In this document: one piece after another, positions 1 to 9,081 of the stretch
How the letters are laid out: every line of letters starts with the position of its first letter
Numbering within the stretch: the first letter of the stretch is position 1
NCBI RefSeq assembly: GCF_005221385.1
Contig: NZ_CP039903.1
Coordinates: forward strand, 2,539,001-2,603,000
Direction of reading: 5' to 3'
Length of the DNA: 64,000 nt
DNA from: Agrobacterium tumefaciens
GTDB lineage: Bacteria > Pseudomonadota > Alphaproteobacteria > Rhizobiales > Rhizobiaceae
Translations under genes and position numbers: made by a program
Notes under the pieces: model-generated
What the model was told of the DNA's origin: nothing
Database searches by the model: none
The model's input: only the letters and a program-made list of their open reading frames with translations

Positions 1-158
1 GGATAGGTCATCGGCGTGTAGAGGAAGCGATCAACGATCAGCGCACCGGCGTCCTTGTCCATCTCGTACTTGATCGGATGGCCACCGACCGGCACCTCAA
101 CGATAACATTCACGTCATCCGGCGGGTTCTTGCCTATGGAAATTGCATCGATACGCAT
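1..158 (-). CDS. ppa: Inorganic pyrophosphatase, N-terminal part (cut by window edge)
   Basis: Reading the minus strand from the ATG at 158 gives [20 protein letters not shown] and continues through a stretch ending [11 protein letters not shown], the typical N terminus of family I soluble inorganic pyrophosphatase. This cytoplasmic Mg-dependent enzyme hydrolyses pyrophosphate and so drives biosynthetic reactions. Only about 52 codons are present. The gene runs off the left edge, so the catalytic aspartates lie outside and cannot be checked. The family call rests on the recognisable N-terminal sequence only. Confidence 0.85.
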   Translation of the reverse strand, partial: MRIDAISIGKNPPDDVNVIVEVPVGGHPIKYEMDKDAGALIVDRFLYTPMTY

Positions 159-326
159 TCGCTTCCCTCAATTCGACGGGTTGGATTTGGTTTTCGATAC
201 TGGGAAAGTCGCCGCATTGCAACATGGCTTTGAGCGGATTAGGCAGAATGCGGGATTTGAGGTTATCGCGATTACGCATGGCGACGGGAAAAACCACACC
301 AATACGCAATCAATCCGCAGCTTTTG

Positions 327-833
327 TCAGTTCCAGACGAAACCAACCTTGCGTAACGACTTGCCGCCGAAATCTTCCATACCTTCGGCAATGTCTCGGC
401 CGCCGTGCGAACGGAAGAACCGATTGGCGACGTCACTGTCTTCGAGGCACCAGACGACGATGCCATTGCAGCCAAGCGATGTCAGCAGCCTGCGGGCCTC
501 CGTAAACAGCAGCGAGCCGAGCCCGATGCCCTGATATTCCGGCCGCAGATAAAGTTCGTAAATCTCGCCGTCATGCGGCAGCCCACGCGCCCGGCTGAGG
601 CCCAGCGTCGCATATCCGGCAACCACACCGGCCACTTCCACCACCAGCATGGTGGCGGAGCCTCTGGTCGCCTTCTTCCACCAGATTTCGCCGCGGCGTT
701 CCAGCATCTGCGTCAACGGCCGGTGCGGGATCAGCCCCGCATAGGCCTGTTGCCACGACAGACGGTGCGCTTCGGAGATGGCGCGCGCATCATGCGGCTC
801 GGCACGGCGAACATCGATGGATAACGTTTTCAT
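327..833 (-). CDS. GNAT-family N-acetyltransferase
   Basis: This 168-residue protein has the GNAT fold signature. A beta-4 segment (GEIYELYLRPEYQ) is followed by the acetyl-CoA pyrophosphate-binding loop QGIGLG, near residues 100-106. A late VVWCLEDSDVANRFFRSHGG block is typical of the motif B region. Such enzymes move an acetyl group from acetyl-CoA to an amine; the substrate cannot be told from sequence. The ATG at 833 has no strong ribosome binding site, so the start is provisional. The gene lies alone between ppa and typA, all on the minus strand. A CtrA-like box lies about 100 bases upstream. Confidence 0.85.
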   Translation of the reverse strand: MKTLSIDVRRAEPHDARAISEAHRLSWQQAYAGLIPHRPLTQMLERRGEIWWKKATRGSATMLVVEVAGVVAGYATLGLSRARGLPHDGEIYELYLRPEYQGIGLGSLLFTEARRLLTSLGCNGIVVWCLEDSDVANRFFRSHGGRDIAEGMEDFGGKSLRKVGFVWN

Positions 834-930
834 AACGCGATTCTGGCCCCGGCCACGGAAACTTGCCAGTCATAAAGGTTAACACCGGCAAGCTTACCCA
901 CAGCCTATTCATGTGGACGACCAGCAAAAA

Positions 931-945
931 TTAACGCATCCTTAA
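931..945. promoter_or_regulatory. Candidate CtrA binding site (TTAA-N7-TTAA)
   Basis: The sequence ttaacgcatccttaa exactly fits TTAA-N7-TTAA, and the second half is followed by C. This is the alphaproteobacterial cell-cycle regulator CtrA consensus. It lies 98 bases upstream of the acetyltransferase start and downstream of typA. Assignment to CtrA is by motif only; a single match in 64 kb could be chance. Confidence 0.4.
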
Positions 946-994
946 CCTTTGACACAAGCACCTTTCGACTCATGCACACATAAAAACGAATGCA

Positions 995-1021
995 TAAAAA
1001 AACCCGGCTCGAAGCCGGGTT
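995..1021 (-). terminator. Intrinsic terminator of typA
   Basis: A hairpin with perfect arms aacccggct/agccgggtt (1001-1021) is followed on the minus strand by a run of T (complement of the A run 996-1000). It lies about 30 bases past the typA stop codon. Confidence 0.8.
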
Positions 1022-1049
1022 CTTTCAAATTCGTAATAACAAGCCGCAA

Positions 1050-2870
1050 TCAGACAGCAAGCTTGGCCTTTTCGAAACGCTTGCGGTCGTTGGCATCGAG
1101 GAACATCTTGCGCAGACGGATGGACTTCGGCGTCACTTCCATCAGCTCGTCTTCCTGGATCCAGGAAAGAGCGCGATCGAGCGTCATGCGGATCGGCGGG
1201 GTCAGCTTGACGGCTTCATCTTTGCCGGCGGCGCGAATGTTGGTCAGCTGCTTGCCCTTCAGCACGTTCACTTCGAGATCATTATCGCGCGTGTGAATGC
1301 CGATGATCATGCCAGCATAAACCTTCTCACCCGGCTCGATGATCATCGGGCCGCGATCTTCAAGGTTGAACATGGCGTAAGCGACGGCTTCGCCCGAACC
1401 ATTCGACAGCAGAACGCCGTTGACGCGACCAGCGATCTGGCCCTTGAAGGGCTGATAATCGTGGAACAGGCGGTTCATGATTGCGGTGCCGCGCGTGTCG
1501 GTCAGCAATTCAGACTGGTAGCCGATCAGGCCGCGGGTCGGGGCGTAGAACTTCAGGCGAACGCGATTGCCGCCGGAAGGACGAAGCTCGGCCATTTCAG
1601 CCTTGCGCTCGGACATCTTCTGAACGACGACGCCGGAATGCTCTTCATCAACGTCGATCACGACTTCTTCGATCGGCTCCAGCAGGGTGCCGTTCTCATC
1701 CTTGTGCATCACGACGCGCGGACGCGACACAGCAAGCTCGAAGCCTTCGCGGCGCATGGTTTCGATCAGAACGGCCAGCTGCAATTCGCCACGGCCGGAC
1801 ACGAAGAACGAATCCTTGCCTTCGGCTTCTTCAATCTTCAGCGCAACGTTGCCTTCGGCTTCCTTGAACAGGCGGTCGCGGATAACGCGGCTCGTAACCT
1901 TGTCACCTTCGGTGCCGGCAAGCGGGCTGTCATTGACGATGAAGGACATGGTAACGGTTGGCGGATCGATCGGCTGCGCGGTCATCGCCTCGGTGACGGA
2001 GGGATCACAGAAGGTGTCTGCGACAGTGCCCTTGGAAAGGCCGGCGATCGCAACGATGTCGCCCGCATGAGCCTCATCGATCGCGGTGCGCTCGATACCG
2101 CGGAATGCGAGAATCTTGGAAATACGACCGGTTTCGATCGTCTTGCCGTCCTGGCCGAGCACCTTCACGGCCTGGTTCGGCTTGATCGAACCGGAGGCGA
2201 TACGACCGGTGATGATACGGCCGAGGAAGGGGTTGGCTTCAAGGATCGTGCCGATAAGACGGAACGGGCCTTCTTCGACCTTGGGCTCCGGAACATGTTC
2301 GAGAACCAGGTCGAGCAAGGGTGCAAGACCCTGATCCTTCGGACCTTCCGGGTTGACGTTCATCCAGCCGTCACGGCCGGAACCGTAAAGGATCGGGAAG
2401 TCGAGCTGCTCGTCGGTGGCGTCGAGGTTCGCGAAAAGGTCGAACACTTCGTTGATGACTTCTTCATGACGGCCATCCGGACGGTCGATCTTGTTGATCG
2501 CGACGATCGGGCGAAGACCAACCTTAAGCGCCTTGCTGACCACGAACTTGGTCTGCGGCATCGGGCCTTCGGACGAATCGACCAGAACGATCGCGCCATC
2601 CACCATCGACAGGATACGCTCGACTTCACCGCCGAAGTCGGCGTGGCCGGGGGTGTCGACGATGTTGATGCGAACACCCTTCCACTCCACCGAGGTCGCC
2701 TTGGCGAGAATGGTGATGCCACGTTCCTTTTCGAGATCGTTGCTGTCCATCACACGCTCGGCGACGCGCTGGTTGTCGCGGAACGAGCCGGACTGCTTCA
2801 GAAGCTCGTCCACGAGCGTCGTTTTTCCATGGTCAACGTGCGCGATGATCGCGATGTTGCGAAGTGCCAT
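1050..2870 (-). CDS. typA: Translational GTPase TypA/BipA
   Basis: This 606-residue protein has the usual TypA length. The G1 motif AHVDHGKTT is at residues 10-18, followed by G2 around RGITI, G3 DTPGHADF and G4 NKIDRP. EF-G-like domains III and V and the C-terminal TypA-specific region ending in [11 protein letters not shown] follow. TypA binds the ribosome in the EF-G site and helps 50S assembly, low-temperature growth and stress adaptation. It appears monocistronic, with its own terminator downstream and a 160-base gap to the next gene upstream. Nothing in the sequence is unusual. Confidence 0.97.
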   Translation of the reverse strand: MALRNIAIIAHVDHGKTTLVDELLKQSGSFRDNQRVAERVMDSNDLEKERGITILAKATSVEWKGVRINIVDTPGHADFGGEVERILSMVDGAIVLVDSSEGPMPQTKFVVSKALKVGLRPIVAINKIDRPDGRHEEVINEVFDLFANLDATDEQLDFPILYGSGRDGWMNVNPEGPKDQGLAPLLDLVLEHVPEPKVEEGPFRLIGTILEANPFLGRIITGRIASGSIKPNQAVKVLGQDGKTIETGRISKILAFRGIERTAIDEAHAGDIVAIAGLSKGTVADTFCDPSVTEAMTAQPIDPPTVTMSFIVNDSPLAGTEGDKVTSRVIRDRLFKEAEGNVALKIEEAEGKDSFFVSGRGELQLAVLIETMRREGFELAVSRPRVVMHKDENGTLLEPIEEVVIDVDEEHSGVVVQKMSERKAEMAELRPSGGNRVRLKFYAPTRGLIGYQSELLTDTRGTAIMNRLFHDYQPFKGQIAGRVNGVLLSNGSGEAVAYAMFNLEDRGPMIIEPGEKVYAGMIIGIHTRDNDLEVNVLKGKQLTNIRAAGKDEAVKLTPPIRMTLDRALSWIQEDELMEVTPKSIRLRKMFLDANDRKRFEKAKLAV

Positions 2871-2962
2871 TGTTCAAAATCTCTGAGGTTGGGCGCTACT
2901 ATCGTGAGATGCGCCAATTTAGTTTGGCGCGCTCATAACCTTTTTTTTGCAAATGCGAAAGG

Positions 2963-2983
2963 GGGGGCTTGTCATAAGCCCCC
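2963..2983 (-). terminator. Hairpin after dcp, probable terminator
   Basis: Arms gggggctt (2963-2970) and aagccccc (2976-2983) with a 5-base loop form a strong stem 50 bases beyond the dcp stop on the minus strand. The following minus-strand sequence has only TTTCGCATTTGC, then an A run. The U tract is therefore weak. Confidence 0.5.
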
Positions 2984-3032
2984 TGCGCTCCGGTTCTAGC
3001 TCAGAAATATGACAGTCTTTTATAGCGTGCTC

Positions 3033-5093
3033 TTATACGAGGCCGCGCTTCAACAGCATGGCGTCCGGGCTCGGCATCTTGCCGCGGAAGGCAAGATAGG
3101 CCTCCTCCGGATCGATGGAACCGCCGACAGAATAGATATTGTCCTTCAGCCGGCGCGCCATCTCACCATCAAAGGCATTGCCGGTTTCCTCAAATGCGGA
3201 AAACGCATCGGCATCCAGCACCTCCGACCACATGTAGGAATAATAACCGGCGGAATAACCGTCACCGGAGAACACATGCTGGAAATGCGGCGTCGCATGC
3301 CGCATGACGATGGATTTCGGCATGTTGAGCGCGGAAAGCACCTCACCCTGCACGGCCATTGGATCACCAACGCTGTCGCGGGTGTGAAACGCCATGTCGA
3401 CAATGGCCGAAGAAGTAAATTCCACCGTGCTGAAACCGGCATTGTAGGTCTGCGCGGCCAGAACCTTGTCCAGCAGCGCTTTCGGCATCGGCGCACCGGT
3501 TTCATAATGCAGGGCATATTTTTCCAGGATTTCCGGAACCGTCAGCCAATGTTCGTAAAGCTGCGACGGCAATTCGACGAAATCGCGCGAGACACCCGTT
3601 CCGGACACGGAAGGGTAAGTAACATCAGACAACATGCCATGCAGCGCGTGGCCGAATTCATGAAACAGCGTGCGTGCATCGTCGAGCGAGAGCAGTGCCG
3701 GTTTTCCTTCGGCCGGTTTTGCGAAATTGCAGACATTATAGATGATCGGTATTTCGCCGATGGTGCCGTTCTTCAAGGGCAGCTTGTGCTGTGACTGGAA
3801 CGAGCTCATCCACGCGCCGGAACGCTTGGAAGGACGGGCGAAATAATCGCCGAGGAACATGGCTTTCAGATCGCCCTGTTCATCGCGGATTTCGAAAACC
3901 CGCACATCCGGATGGTAGGCGGCAACGCCCTTTGCTTCCACGGCGCGAATTCCGAAGAGCCGGTTGGCCACATCGAAGCAGGCCTCGATGATCTTTTCCA
4001 GTTGCAGATAGGGTTTCAACTCAGTCTCGGAGAAGCTGAATTTCCGTGTCCGCAATTTTTCTGCATAATGACGCCAGTCCCATGGCAAAACCTCGTGGTT
4101 CCTGCCTTCCTCGGCAATGATGGCGGCAAGCTCGGCCTCTTCTTCAGCGGCGCGAAGAACTGCCTTTTCCCAGACCTGACCGAGAAGGCCGTTCACGGCG
4201 TCGGGCGTTTTTGCCATTGTGTCGTCGAGCTTATAGGCGGCAAAATTCGCGTAACCGAGAAGCTTTGCCTTCTCCTCACGCAGTTCGAGTGTGCGATGGA
4301 CGATCTCGCGATTGTCGGTCTCGCCACCGTTTTCACCGCGCGCCGCCCAGGCCTTGAAGGCTTGTTCGCGCAAATCCCGGCGCTCGGAAAAGGTCAGAAA
4401 AGGCTCGATGATCGAGCGGGAAAGGGTAACGGCGAATTTCCCGTCTTCGCCATGCTCGCGGGCAGCACCCGCCATCGCATCGCGCAGAAAGCCGGGAATG
4501 CCGGCAAGCTCCTCTTCCGTGGCAAGTAGCAGTTTCCAGCTCTTTTCATCCGCCAGCACATTCTGCCCGAAGCTGGCGCCAAGACCGGCAAGCTCCTCGT
4601 TGATGGTCGCCAGCCGTTCCTGCCGGTCCTTCTGCAACTTGGCGCCGGAGCGCACGAAACCCTTCCAGTGGCGTTCGAGAACACGCTTTTCCTCGCCCGT
4701 CAGCCCGAGGGAATCGCGCTTCTCCCACAACGTATCGATACGCTTGAACAGGGCCTCATTCATGCCGATCTTCGAATAGTGCCGCGACATTTTCGGTGCG
4801 ATTTCCCGCTCCAGTGCCTGAATGGCGCCATTGGTATGCGCCCCCGCCTTGTTCCAGAACAGGGCTGAAATGCGCGAAAGTTCGTCGCCTGCTATTTCGA
4901 GCGCGGTCACGGTGTTTTCAAACGTCGGCGCCTGAGCATTGCCGGAAATCGCGTCGATTTCCCGTTCATGCGACAGAAGGGCAGCTTCGAAGGCCGGAGC
5001 GAAATCCTCATCCTTGACCGCATCGAATTTCGGCAGACCGTTGTGACCGTTCCAGGTAACGAGTGCGGGATAAAGCGCGGTCTTGGATGGCAT
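3033..5093 (-). CDS. dcp: M3-family peptidyl-dipeptidase Dcp
   Basis: This is a zinc metallopeptidase of about 686 residues with HEFGH at residues 478-482, the catalytic zinc motif of thimet-type M3 peptidases. The block around PIIYNVCNFAKP, then LFHEFGHALHG and the RDFVELPSQLYEHW segment, matches Dcp more closely than oligopeptidase A. Dcp removes C-terminal dipeptides from oligopeptides in the cytoplasm. The frame is open upstream to 5252. I chose the ATG at 5093 because AAGGAAG sits at the right distance and homology begins there (MPSKTALYPALVTW). Oligopeptidase A (PrlC) remains the alternative subfamily name. Confidence 0.9.
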   Translation of the reverse strand: MPSKTALYPALVTWNGHNGLPKFDAVKDEDFAPAFEAALLSHEREIDAISGNAQAPTFENTVTALEIAGDELSRISALFWNKAGAHTNGAIQALEREIAPKMSRHYSKIGMNEALFKRIDTLWEKRDSLGLTGEEKRVLERHWKGFVRSGAKLQKDRQERLATINEELAGLGASFGQNVLADEKSWKLLLATEEELAGIPGFLRDAMAGAAREHGEDGKFAVTLSRSIIEPFLTFSERRDLREQAFKAWAARGENGGETDNREIVHRTLELREEKAKLLGYANFAAYKLDDTMAKTPDAVNGLLGQVWEKAVLRAAEEEAELAAIIAEEGRNHEVLPWDWRHYAEKLRTRKFSFSETELKPYLQLEKIIEACFDVANRLFGIRAVEAKGVAAYHPDVRVFEIRDEQGDLKAMFLGDYFARPSKRSGAWMSSFQSQHKLPLKNGTIGEIPIIYNVCNFAKPAEGKPALLSLDDARTLFHEFGHALHGMLSDVTYPSVSGTGVSRDFVELPSQLYEHWLTVPEILEKYALHYETGAPMPKALLDKVLAAQTYNAGFSTVEFTSSAIVDMAFHTRDSVGDPMAVQGEVLSALNMPKSIVMRHATPHFQHVFSGDGYSAGYYSYMWSEVLDADAFSAFEETGNAFDGEMARRLKDNIYSVGGSIDPEEAYLAFRGKMPSPDAMLLKRGLV

Positions 5094-5268
5094 TTCATCT
5101 TCCTTGTACAATTCCGGTTTAAACCCATATGGGCACGCCTCCACCGCCAATTCAATATCCGGAATTTGGTGTGGAATACGCCAATGTCTGCACGGCAAAG
5201 TATTGACCGGAGCCGCGGCGACATGATCTGGTTTATTGAAATAATATCCCATGATGGAGATATGTATT

Positions 5269-5694
5269 ATGGAGATTTATTCTTTAAGGTCCTCTAATAA
5301 TTTCCTTTTCAGGGACAATTCCAGAAATGCCAGATCCGTGGGCAATACCGATTTCGGCAAGGCGGCCAAATCCGATGCAGGTGCAGGTTTCGAGGAGACG
5401 GTAAAACGCATCGATTTCACCCGCATCAGCCCGCGCGAATTGCGCGAAATCGCCCGGGAATATTACGATGCGGGGAAAATCGGCCACGATACCTGGCTTG
5501 AGCTTTCCTCCGAACTGCCGGTGCAGACGCTGAACGCCAAGGGTGAGGTAATCGACATATCCGACGTGACCGATGATACGGATTTCGACTTCCTGTCGTA
5601 TTTTTCCGACCGGGCCGAAATCGCCAGCTCCATCGGCACGGCGGAAGAGGCGCAAAAAATGCAGGACGTCCTGTCTTTTTTTGCTTTGGCGTAA
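5269..5694 (+). CDS. Small hypothetical protein (about 141 aa)
   Basis: I do not recognise this family. The ATG at 5269 is preceded by GGAG at 5255-5258; an in-frame ATG at 5251 is possible but poorly served. The first 30 codons are AT-rich (SLRSSNNFLFRDNSRNARS). The rest has normal high-GC codon use. The body is acidic and probably helical, with the segments FTRISPRELREIAREYYDAGKI and VIDISDVTDDTDFDFLSYFSDRAEIASSIGTAEEA. No signal peptide or membrane segment is evident. It is transcribed divergently from dcp with a 175-base gap. Confidence 0.65.
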   Translation: MEIYSLRSSNNFLFRDNSRNARSVGNTDFGKAAKSDAGAGFEETVKRIDFTRISPRELREIAREYYDAGKIGHDTWLELSSELPVQTLNAKGEVIDISDVTDDTDFDFLSYFSDRAEIASSIGTAEEAQKMQDVLSFFALA

Positions 5695-5799
5695 CGATCT
5701 TCGACTATCTTTTTGAGCATATAGCAACCGAACTGACACATACTTTACTCGATTTTCGACAATATGATTTGTGTACCATTGATTATCGCCCGGAATTTA

Positions 5800-5814
5800 G
5801 TAAGGCTGACTTAC
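5800..5814. promoter_or_regulatory. Inverted repeat, candidate MarR operator
   Basis: gtaag-gctga-cttac is a perfect 5-bp inverted repeat with a 5-base spacer. It ends 13 bases upstream of the MarR-family start codon. The position suits autorepression by the adjacent regulator. Binding is inferred from position only. Confidence 0.4.
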
Positions 5815-5827
5815 GAAAAGGCGAAGC

Positions 5828-6286
5828 ATGGGCACGAAACGCGAAAAAGATTCATTGGCATTTTTGCTGAACAGCGGCGCGCGTCTGCTGAACAGTGCAT
5901 TTGAGCGCCGCATTTCCGAAGCCGGACTGGGCTTGACCCCCGGCGAGGCAAGAGCATTGCTGACGGTTGCCGTCGTTGATGGCAGCAAACAATCTGACAT
6001 CGCCGCCCGCCTCGGCATTGAGCCCATGACGATCTGCGCCTATCTCGACAAGCTGCAATCGCTTGACCTCATCGAGCGCCAGCAGGACCCGCAGGACAGA
6101 CGTTCCAAGCGCATCGTGTTGACGAAAACCTCCGCCGACATGCTTGAAGCCGTGCGGCAGGAAATCGACCAGCTGGTTCGTCACGCCACCCAGGGTCTGA
6201 ACGAGGAAGAAGTTGCGCTCTTCCGCAGCTTCCTGCAGACACTTCGTAACAATCTGCAGCCGGAACAGCCGAGCCAGAACAGCTGA
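5828..6286 (+). CDS. MarR-family transcriptional regulator
   Basis: This 152-residue winged-helix regulator has the MarR layout. The recognition region is LTPGEARALLTVAVVDGSKQSDIAARLGIEPMTICAYLDKLQSLDLIERQQ, and the wing is DPQDRRSKRIVLT near residues 90-102, including the conserved D-x-R-[SA] signature. Long terminal helices would form the dimer interface. The exporter gene starts 5 bases after its stop, so the pair is probably one transcript. By analogy with similar pairs, it may repress the exporter until a small aromatic or toxic ligand binds. Confidence 0.92.
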   Translation: MGTKREKDSLAFLLNSGARLLNSAFERRISEAGLGLTPGEARALLTVAVVDGSKQSDIAARLGIEPMTICAYLDKLQSLDLIERQQDPQDRRSKRIVLTKTSADMLEAVRQEIDQLVRHATQGLNEEEVALFRSFLQTLRNNLQPEQPSQNS

Positions 6287-6291
6287 TCGCA

Positions 6292-7488
6292 ATGCCGCCA
6301 GAAACGATCATGTCCAGAAAGCGTACGGCAATACTGGGTGCGTTACTGACGGCGCTGGCGCCCATTTCCATGGCGATCTATACACCTGCCATGCCGGAGC
6401 TGACACGGGTTTTCGCCACCACCGAGCCCGCCGTCAAACTCAGCCTGTCGCTTTATTTTGCCGGTTTCGCCATCGCCCAGTTGATAGCCGGACCGGCATC
6501 CGACGCTTTTGGACGGCGAAAGGCCAGCCTGTTCTTTCTTTCAATCTTTCTCGGCGGCGGGCTGCTTGCGGTTTTTGCACCGACGATTGAAGTCCTGCTT
6601 GTCGCCCGGCTGGTACAGGGCATCGGCGCCTCCGTCGGCATGACAGTGGCGCGCGCGGTGGTCCGCGACCAGTTCACCGGCGCTGACGCCTCCAGCATCA
6701 TGAACCTCATCGGCATCATGCTGGCCGTCGGCCCGGCCATGGGACCAACAATCGGCGGGCTATCCCTTGCAGCCTTCGGCTGGCAATCGGTGTTTTTCCT
6801 CATGGCCGGTCTCGGGGCCATAGCCATCTTTTCGGTCGTGGTCTTTCTGCGCGAAACGACAGTCCCGGACAGAAACCTGATCCGCCCCCGCCGTCTCCTG
6901 TCTACCTATGGCACATTGCTCACACAGCCACGTTTTCTTCTTGCCGCACTCGTGCTCGGCGGTTCCATCGGCGCGCTTTATGCGCAGGCCACCATGCTGA
7001 CCTTCATTCTCATCAATGAAGTCGGCATGACCCCCACCGCATTCGGCATCGGCATGCTGATGCAAACCGGCGCCTATTTCTTCGGCTCCATCGCCCTGCG
7101 TTATATCGCGCCGCGATTGGGTGACCGCCGTTCAGTCATACTTGGTCTCTGTTTTTCGGCAACAGGCGGTCTCCTCATCCTGCTGTCGGTATTCCTGATA
7201 CCGCCATCCTTCCTTTCGATCATGGGACCCGTGGCGGTCGCGACAGTCGGCATAGCCTTGCTGACGCCATCCATGGTGACGGCGGCCCTTGCACCGTTCC
7301 CGCATATTGCCGGTTCGGCCTCGGCGATGATGGGCTTCATCCAGATGGGATCGGGTTTTGCGGGTGGTGCGGCAGCCTCGCTCATCGGCTCACCTTTGAC
7401 CGGCTTCGGCATCATCATTCCGGTGATGGAATTCACCGCCGTCGTCAGCTATATCGGCTTCCGCATCGTCTCCAGAAGAGAGACATGA
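6292..7488 (+). CDS. MFS drug-resistance transporter, Bcr/CflA type
   Basis: This inner-membrane protein of 398 residues has about 12 hydrophobic segments. The early block APISMAIYTPAMPELTRVF and the loop 2-3 motif GPASDAFGRRKASLF (MFS motif A) are characteristic of the 12-helix Bcr/CflA proton antiporters that export drugs. Motif C-like sequence follows in AVGPAMGPTIGG. Two starts are possible: 6292, just after the MarR stop, or ATG 6310 (MSRKRTAILG). Neither has a clear ribosome binding site, so translational coupling to the regulator is plausible. The substrate is unknown. Confidence 0.88.
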   Translation: MPPETIMSRKRTAILGALLTALAPISMAIYTPAMPELTRVFATTEPAVKLSLSLYFAGFAIAQLIAGPASDAFGRRKASLFFLSIFLGGGLLAVFAPTIEVLLVARLVQGIGASVGMTVARAVVRDQFTGADASSIMNLIGIMLAVGPAMGPTIGGLSLAAFGWQSVFFLMAGLGAIAIFSVVVFLRETTVPDRNLIRPRRLLSTYGTLLTQPRFLLAALVLGGSIGALYAQATMLTFILINEVGMTPTAFGIGMLMQTGAYFFGSIALRYIAPRLGDRRSVILGLCFSATGGLLILLSVFLIPPSFLSIMGPVAVATVGIALLTPSMVTAALAPFPHIAGSASAMMGFIQMGSGFAGGAAASLIGSPLTGFGIIIPVMEFTAVVSYIGFRIVSRRET

Positions 7489-7490
7489 AA

Positions 7491-7520
7491 AAACCCGCCG
7501 GCGTCGCAGCCAGCGGGTTT
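7491..7520. terminator. Bidirectional terminator between exporter and argG
   Basis: Arms aaacccgc (7491-7498) and gcgggttt (7513-7520) lie between two converging genes. An A run precedes and a T-rich stretch follows. It can serve the exporter on the plus strand and argG on the minus strand. Confidence 0.75.
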
Positions 7521-7542
7521 CATTATTTCCACGACAGCAGAA

Positions 7543-8766
7543 TTATTTGCTGAGGTTACGCTTGGCGAGCGTGCGAAGACGCAGTGCATTGAGCTTGATG
7601 AAGCCTGCCGCATCCTTCTGGTCGTAAGCGCCGTGGTCGTCTTCGAAGGTCACCAGCGCGTCGGAATAAAGCGACTTTTCGCTCTCGCGGCCGGTTACCA
7701 TGACATTGCCCTTATAGAGCTTCAGCGTCACTTCGCCTTCCACATGTTCCTGGCTCTTGTCGATCAGCGCCTGCAGCATTTCGCGCTCCGGCGAGAACCA
7801 GAAGCCGTAGTAGATGAGTTCAGCGTAACGCGGCATCAGATCGTCCTTGAGATGCGCTGCACCCCGGTCGAGCGTGATGGATTCGATGGCGCGATGTGCG
7901 GCAAGCAGGATCGTGCCGCCGGGCGTTTCATAAACGCCGCGCGACTTCATGCCGACGAAACGGTTCTCGACCAGATCAAGACGGCCGATGCCGTTTTCAC
8001 GACCGTAATTGTTGAGCGTGGCGAGAAGCGTCGCGGGCGACATTTCGACACCATTGATGGAGCAGGCGTCGCCCTTGCGGAAGCCGACTTTAATGACGGT
8101 TGCCTTGTCGGGCGCCGCTTCCGGGGAAATGGTGCGCATATGCACATATTCAGGCGCTTCCCGTGCCGGGTCTTCCAGAACCTTGCCCTCGGAAGAGGAG
8201 TGCAGCAGGTTGGCGTCAACCGAGAACGGCGCTTCGCCCTTCTTGTCCTTGGCGACCGGGATCTGGTTCTGTTCGGCGAATTCCAGAAGGTCGGTACGGC
8301 TCTTGAACGCCCAGTCGCGCCACGGCGCAATGATCTTGATGTCGGGGTTCAGCGCATAGGCCGAAAGCTCGAAACGGACCTGGTCGTTACCCTTGCCGGT
8401 GGCGCCATGGGCAATGGCGTCAGCGCCGGTCTTCTTGGCGATCTCGATCAGGTGCTTGGAAATCAGCGGACGGGCAATCGAGGTGCCGAGCAGATAGACG
8501 CCTTCATAAACGGCGTTGGCGCGAAACATCGGGAATACGAAATCGCGCACGAATTCTTCGCGGACGTCCTCGATGAAGATTTCCTTGATGCCCAGCATCT
8601 CGGCCTTCTTGCGCGCCGGCTCAAGCTCTTCGCCCTGGCCGAGATCGGCAGTGAAGGTCACGACCTCAGCGCCGAGTTCCGTCTGAAGCCATTTCAGGAT
8701 GATCGAGGTGTCGAGACCGCCGGAATAGGCGAGAACGACTTTCTTAACGTCTTTCGGAAGTGCCAT
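7543..8766 (-). CDS. argG: Argininosuccinate synthase
   Basis: The protein has 407 residues. It contains the N-type ATP pyrophosphatase P-loop AYSGGLDTS near residues 12-20, and later the family blocks [15 protein letters not shown] and [17 protein letters not shown]. It condenses citrulline and aspartate with ATP to argininosuccinate, the penultimate step of arginine synthesis. The frame is open to 8841, but the ATG at 8766 ([11 protein letters not shown]) matches the family start. It appears monocistronic and ends at a shared terminator with the converging exporter gene. Confidence 0.97.
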   Translation of the reverse strand: MALPKDVKKVVLAYSGGLDTSIILKWLQTELGAEVVTFTADLGQGEELEPARKKAEMLGIKEIFIEDVREEFVRDFVFPMFRANAVYEGVYLLGTSIARPLISKHLIEIAKKTGADAIAHGATGKGNDQVRFELSAYALNPDIKIIAPWRDWAFKSRTDLLEFAEQNQIPVAKDKKGEAPFSVDANLLHSSSEGKVLEDPAREAPEYVHMRTISPEAAPDKATVIKVGFRKGDACSINGVEMSPATLLATLNNYGRENGIGRLDLVENRFVGMKSRGVYETPGGTILLAAHRAIESITLDRGAAHLKDDLMPRYAELIYYGFWFSPEREMLQALIDKSQEHVEGEVTLKLYKGNVMVTGRESEKSLYSDALVTFEDDHGAYDQKDAAGFIKLNALRLRTLAKRNLSK

Positions 8767-9081
8767 AGTGATGTCCATCTGCATGATGACGGCATCCGGG
8801 CACCGCCATTTCCTTGGGATTTCGGCACTTTTACAGTGCAACCCGAAATGTGTGAAGCGCTTTTCCGTGAGATAAGCGACAAAACAATTGATGGGGGCGT
8901 CTGGCGACGGGTGATGACAGGCCGCGCCGCTGGGAACGAAGCGATTGTCACATGCATTTAGAAAATTCGCGCTTTATCATGAAGCGGCGCGATCGACTTG
9001 AAGACCGTGAATGAAGCCACTCAGGTTCAGGCAACGTTGCAAACCGCTGGAAACAGCAGAAACGACGCGAAGGAGAAACCT
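8767..9081. other. Divergent intergenic region argG / SDR gene (315 bases)
   Basis: No gene is evident here. The region must hold the promoters of argG (leftward) and the SDR gene (rightward). A hairpin lies at 8819-8849, with arms atttcgg/ccgaaat and an inner cact/agtg. It sits 50-80 bases upstream of argG, where it would fall in the leader or promoter of that gene. Confidence 0.5.

Noticed and set aside
990..2999. 669-codon open frame on the plus strand
   Set aside because: It is the antisense of typA, with His/Arg/Asp-rich sequence typical of the reverse strand of a GC-rich gene. typA itself has every family motif.
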